Of a stretch of 64,000 nt of DNA, positions 60,890-64,000 are shown piece after piece. The translations under genes and the position numbers were made by a program. Source of the stretch: Streptomyces rhizoryzae (GTDB lineage: Bacteria > Actinomycetota > Actinomycetes > Streptomycetales > Streptomycetaceae); assembly GCF_023155275.1 (NCBI RefSeq), contig NZ_JALMUV010000016.1:62001-126000 (forward strand), in the 5' to 3' direction. The notes beneath the pieces are model-generated. The model was not told where the DNA came from. It worked only from the letters and a program-made list of their open reading frames with translations, and searched no databases. Position 1 is the first letter of the stretch; each line of letters begins with the position of its first letter.

Positions 60890-61980
60890 GCGAACACCGC
60901 CTTGACCAGTGTCTGCTTCACCTTCTCGAACGTCCCGGCCATGGTGGGCAGGTCCATTTCGGCGTCCCCGGAGGTCAGCGAGCCAGTCAGGGTCTTGGTG
61001 CCGTCGGGCGTGCTGTACATCAGCGCGCCCCAGCCCCAGAACCCTCCGTTGTGGTGGAGGAGGGTGCCGCCGCCGTCCAGTTCCTCCACGAACACGCCCA
61101 GTCCGTAACCCATCGTGGGGTCCGGGACGCGCATTTCGGCCAGCAGCTCGGATGGGATGAGCCTGCCGCCGTTCAGTGCGGCGAAGAACGTGTGGAGGTC
61201 CCGGCTGGTCGAGATCATGTCGCCGGCGGCGGATATCCAGGAGGGGTTGAAGCGGGTGGTGTCGACCACCTTCCACTGGCCGGCGTCGTCGTAGCCGAAG
61301 TAGCCGTGGGCGTGCGGCTCGGGGATCTCCTCGCCGGTCTCCGGCAGCAGGGTGCCCGTCAGCCGAAGCGGGCCCAGGATCAGCCGGTGCGTCTCCTCGG
61401 GCAGCGAGCGGCCGGTAACCTGCTCGATCAGCAGCCTGGCGAGGACGTAGTTGGTGTTGGAGTAGCTCCAGGCCGTCCCCGGCTCGAACCGCGCCGGCTT
61501 CGTCAGCGCCCCCCGCACCAGCTCCTCCGGCCGGTAGGTCGCGCGCTGCAGGTCCGCCCACTCCTTGCCCCATCCGGCGACCACACCGGTCTCGACCGAC
61601 CCGTCCTTGGAGAACTCGCCGGTGAAGTTGAACAGCCCGCTGGTGTGCTGCAGGAGCATCCGTACCGTGATCCGACGGTCGAGCCCGAACTCGGGCAAGT
61701 GGTCGGCCACCAGGTCCTCAAGGCCGAGCCGGCCCTCGGCCACCAGCTGTAGGACGACGGTCGCGACGAAGGTCTTGGTGACGCTGCCGACCCGGAAGTG
61801 CCCGTCGGTCGGCGGCTTCGCGGTCCGGCCCAGCTCGGTCACCCCGGCGCTGCCGACCCACTCGCCGAGTTCGTCGTTCACGCGCAGCTGCACGCCGGCG
61901 AAACCGGCGTCGACGATCTCCTGCATGGCCTTCCGCAGCTCGGGGCGGTCCTGCGCGGCGGCGGTGTTCTGCTCACTCAT
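60886..61980 (-). CDS. Serine hydrolase of the beta-lactamase/DD-peptidase fold
   Basis: 364 residues. The catalytic SxxK is SVTK (Ser66-Lys69), the YxN motif is YSN in AWSYSNTNYV, and the HNG triad is in LLHHNGGFWGW. There is no signal peptide, so it is probably an intracellular esterase or amidase of the class C-like family rather than a cell-wall enzyme. Its stop codon TAG lies inside the right CTAG of the MITE-like element, so the 3' end may have been shaped by insertion. It is divergent from the MerR gene, whose protein probably controls it. Confidence 0.9.
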   Translation of the reverse strand: MSEQNTAAAQDRPELRKAMQEIVDAGFAGVQLRVNDELGEWVGSAGVTELGRTAKPPTDGHFRVGSVTKTFVATVVLQLVAEGRLGLEDLVADHLPEFGLDRRITVRMLLQHTSGLFNFTGEFSKDGSVETGVVAGWGKEWADLQRATYRPEELVRGALTKPARFEPGTAWSYSNTNYVLARLLIEQVTGRSLPEETHRLILGPLRLTGTLLPETGEEIPEPHAHGYFGYDDAGQWKVVDTTRFNPSWISAAGDMISTSRDLHTFFAALNGGRLIPSELLAEMRVPDPTMGYGLGVFVEELDGGGTLLHHNGGFWGWGALMYSTPDGTKTLTGSLTSGDAEMDLPTMAGTFEKVKQTLVKAVFA

Positions 61981-62027
61981 TGTGATCCCTCATCGTGCGT
62001 CGGCGGGTGTGAGATGAGCGTGGACCC

Positions 62028-62040
62028 TGACCCAAGGTCA
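62028..62040. promoter_or_regulatory. Palindrome in the serine hydrolase/MerR divergent promoter
   Basis: TGACC-CAA-GGTCA, 5-bp perfect arms, followed by a second GGTCAA at 62042-62047. MerR proteins bind such dyads in promoters with a stretched spacer. It lies between the starts at 61980 and 62076. Confidence 0.55.
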
Positions 62041-62075
62041 AGGTCAAGGCGACAGATGAGCGCTAGGCTCGCCCC

Positions 62076-62852
62076 ATGGCGGACGGGCTCACGATCGGTC
62101 AGGCGGCGGCTTTCGTCGACATCACCGTCAAGACGGTGCGGCACTACCACCGGCTCGGCCTGGTCGCCGAACCGGAACGGGACCACTCCGGCTACCGGCG
62201 CTACGGGTCAGCCGATCTGCTGCGCCTGGTCCAGGTCAGGGCCCTGGCGGGGGCGGGCGTGCCGCTGGCCGAGATCAGCGAGCTGCTCGATGCCGAGCCC
62301 GAGCGGTTCGCCACCGCCCTGGACGACGTCCGCCGCCGGCTCACCGCACAGATCGAGGAGCTGACCGCCCGCCGCGACACCCTGCACCGGCTCGCCCACG
62401 GCGATCGCGCCCTGCTGCCCGACCGGGCCTGCGCGGTCCTGGACCGACTCGCCGAGCTCGGCTTCAGCCCCGACTACGTCACCACCCAGCGGGAGGCCCT
62501 GGTGCTGTCGCGGGCGCTGGCTCCCGAGATCTTCGACCTCTTCCTGCTCAACCTCGAACACCGGCTCGGCGACCCCGAGTTCGTCGAGCTGACCAAGCGC
62601 GGCTGGGAGGCGAGGTCCTGGGACCCCGACGACCCGCGGATCGAGGAGCTGGCCTCCGCGGTGGCCACCAACCTGCTGGCCGACCGCGCGCTGCTGACGA
62701 TGCCGACCGTGCGACGGCACCGGCCCGACGCGGCCTCCCGGTACGACGTGGTCAATCACCATCGGGAGGACGAGGCACCGTCCGTCGCACGGCTGAACAC
62801 GCTGATCGAAGGGCACCTGCGCGCGGCGGGCATCGAGGTCCCGCGTCAGTGA
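62076..62852 (+). CDS. MerR-family transcriptional regulator
   Basis: 258 residues. The N-terminal winged helix is ADGLTIGQAAAFVDITVKTV followed by the RHYHRLGL and GYRRY segments; the long dimer helix follows with MTIELL-like Leu repeats. The C-terminal ~120 residues form a ligand domain of the TipAS or drug-binding type without an obvious Cys metal site, so it probably senses an organic molecule. The divergent serine hydrolase is the likely target. Confidence 0.9.
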   Translation: MADGLTIGQAAAFVDITVKTVRHYHRLGLVAEPERDHSGYRRYGSADLLRLVQVRALAGAGVPLAEISELLDAEPERFATALDDVRRRLTAQIEELTARRDTLHRLAHGDRALLPDRACAVLDRLAELGFSPDYVTTQREALVLSRALAPEIFDLFLLNLEHRLGDPEFVELTKRGWEARSWDPDDPRIEELASAVATNLLADRALLTMPTVRRHRPDAASRYDVVNHHREDEAPSVARLNTLIEGHLRAAGIEVPRQ

Positions 62853-62872
62853 CGGACTGCCCCGGGGGGGGA

Positions 62873-63150
62873 GGGGGCGTCCGGAACGTCATGGGAGCCG
62901 GAGTCGGCGGCAGGCGAGGGTGACCATGGCTTGGTAGTGGACGGCTCGTTTGTCGTAGCGGGTGGCCAGGGCTCGGTTCTGCTCGAGCCGGCGAAAGCAG
63001 CGCTCGACGACGTTCCGCCTGCGGTAGGCGCCCCGGTCGAGCCGGCATCGGGCTTCACCGCGGCGGAGGCGCCCGTTGATCTGGTCAATCCGCTCCGGGA
63101 ACGTGCAGGCGATGCCGCGTCGTCGCAGGTAGCTCCGCAAGCCGTGGAGG
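62873..63150 (-). mobile_element. IS5-family element remnant: terminus plus transposase C-terminal part
   Basis: The end GGGGGCGTCCGGAA (62873-62886) is followed on the reverse strand by the C-terminal part of an IS5-type transposase: LRSYLRRRGIACTFPER, AYRRRNVVERCFRRLEQNRA (DDE Glu in VVERCF) and AMVTLACRRLRLP, stop at 62889. The first two-thirds of the transposase and the other terminal repeat are absent. Downstream (63167) lies GNAT debris. Confidence 0.8.
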
Positions 63151-63166
63151 GGCGGAGCGACCGCCT

Positions 63167-63349
63167 GGCACCTGCACGGGACCTGGCTGGCGCATCGGTG
63201 CGAAGAGCGGGTCACGCTGCTCGTGAACCCGGCCATGGGTGACGGAGCCCTTCAAGCGCGCTACGAGGCGTGGGGATACCGCAAGATCGGAGATCAGCAG
63301 CCGTACGGACTCCCCGGTGTACGCAGCGATCATCCGGCCCGTCCGACAC
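63167..63349 (+). pseudogene. GNAT acetyltransferase remnant, frameshifted
   Basis: One frame reads EERVTLLVNPAMGDGALQAR then YEAWGYRKIGDQQP, the C-terminal part of a GNAT acetyltransferase. The expected end (DSPVYAAIIRPVR) follows only in another frame, from about 63310. The N-terminus is missing. It was probably broken by the adjacent IS5 element. Confidence 0.65.
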
Positions 63350-63753
63350 ACCTGGATGGCCGCTGCGGCATGCGGACTCCCCGTGGGTCCGCTGCGCTGC
63401 GGAGATCTACCACAGCCACCGAGTCGTACGGGACCGTCTACCGTGTGCTCACGGAGGCCGGCATCGTCATGTGCACGCGCGGCGGCCCGAACGCCCGCCT
63501 TCCCGCACGTGGGGTGACGGCCGGAGCGTTGTCGGCCGGGTCCGCCTCGTGGAGTGCGCGGGCCGTGCCGGTCGGTCAAGGGCACCTGCGGCTGCGCTCT
63601 CCACGCTGGGCTTCGTCCACCCTGGAGAGTCCGTCCTGCTCTTGGACCTGGCTGGATATCGGGTGACCCCTTCCTTGCGACGCCGGTCCGCAGGTCAGGA
63701 CCAGCCGCGGCCCACGGGCATGGAGCGCTGTGTGGGAGAAGCCCAACCGGCGA
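63350..63753. other. Intergenic debris
   Basis: About 400 bp. A short YGTVYRVLTEAGIV reading vaguely recalls a GntR-type helix-turn-helix but is too weak to call. Nothing else recognisable. Confidence 0.4.
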
Positions 63754-64000
63754 TCACAGTGTGTAGCAGTGGCAGGCCAAGCCTCGCAGTCCAGCTGCGA
63801 AGATGTCGGTCCGGAAGCTTCTCGCAAGCTCGTCGGCGTGGGCCTGGTCGCAGTCGAAGTTCACCGACCAACCGACGAACGTCTCATCGGTGGCGGTAAG
63901 AGGCAGAACCCGCATGGTGGCTCGGTAGCACTGCACTGGGTAGGGGGAGCTGACGATGCCATAGGTCAGGGACCGTGAATGGTCGTCCAGTGCCAGGAGG
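63754..64000 (-). CDS. SRPBCC/polyketide cyclase-like protein, C-terminal part (gene runs off the window)
   Basis: The last ~82 residues of a protein whose start lies beyond the window. Segments RSLTYGIVSSPYPVQCYRAT, TFVGWSVNFDCD and the helix FRTDIFAAGLRGLACH are the typical end of SRPBCC START-like proteins (anti-parallel sheet closed by a long C-terminal helix). The ligand is unknown. The stop codon is at 63754-63756. Confidence 0.75.
   Translation of the reverse strand, partial: LLALDDHSRSLTYGIVSSPYPVQCYRATMRVLPLTATDETFVGWSVNFDCDQAHADELARSFRTDIFAAGLRGLACHCYTL

Noticed and set aside
63400..63540. GntR-like helix-turn-helix fragment
   Set aside because: Similarity covers only about 15 residues and could be chance.

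Overview
The window is high-GC actinobacterial DNA, almost certainly from a Streptomyces or close relative. Codon third positions are very GC-rich, GTG starts are common, and it carries a SARP regulator, a StrR-type ParB-fold regulator, a LAL-type LuxR regulator, an LLM flavin enzyme, rare TTA (bldA) codons and many decayed IS5-family fragments. No rRNA, tRNA or CRISPR array was seen.

Layout. 1-7.2 kb: the N-terminal part of a Ser/Thr kinase, a caspase-like DUF6345-type protein, an IS5 remnant, an SDR enzyme divergent from an XRE regulator, and a two-gene conflict-type module (EACC1 plus caspase-pYEATS). 7.4-11.4 kb: a secreted protein, a TTA-containing SARP regulator and a membrane-anchored Ig-like surface protein. 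11.6-17.3 kb: a catabolic block (amidohydrolase, APC permease, TetR regulator, DAO-type oxidoreductase) with a shared operator-like palindrome at both divergent or upstream promoters. 17.3-20.3 kb: a MarR-regulated UbiD/UbiX decarboxylase operon. 20.3-29 kb: a mosaic of DinB, methyltransferase, exported beta-carbonic anhydrase, PhzF-like, dehalogenase-like and P1B-5 metal ATPase-hemerythrin genes, interrupted by pseudogenes.

29.9-48.7 kb is the most interesting part, a biosynthetic gene cluster with no assigned product. It holds a StrR-like activator, a 29-bp StrR-box-like palindrome ahead of a GMC-type oxidoreductase, a three-gene ABC exporter, a second flavin oxidase, an LLM enzyme and WecB. 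It also has a DegT-family enzyme whose catalytic Lys is His (a sugar 3-dehydratase type), a GT4 glycosyltransferase, an alpha/alpha-toroid protein, a class III aminotransferase, an SDR-type sugar-nucleotide enzyme, a HAD phosphatase-like protein, a GNAT and two proteins I do not recognise. The enzyme set points to a modified, aminated and probably deoxygenated saccharide. Two of its oxidoreductases carry a TTA codon, so the pathway is probably under bldA control in addition to the StrR-like activator.

49.2-64 kb: a LAL regulator, an MBL-fold hydrolase, a type B carboxylesterase, flavin reductase, XRE-cupin, thioredoxin reductase-like, ABM-rhodanese fusion, phosphotransferase, serine hydrolase and MerR genes. 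They are interspersed with RidA, SIR2, GNAT and IS5 debris, and the window ends inside an SRPBCC-type gene.
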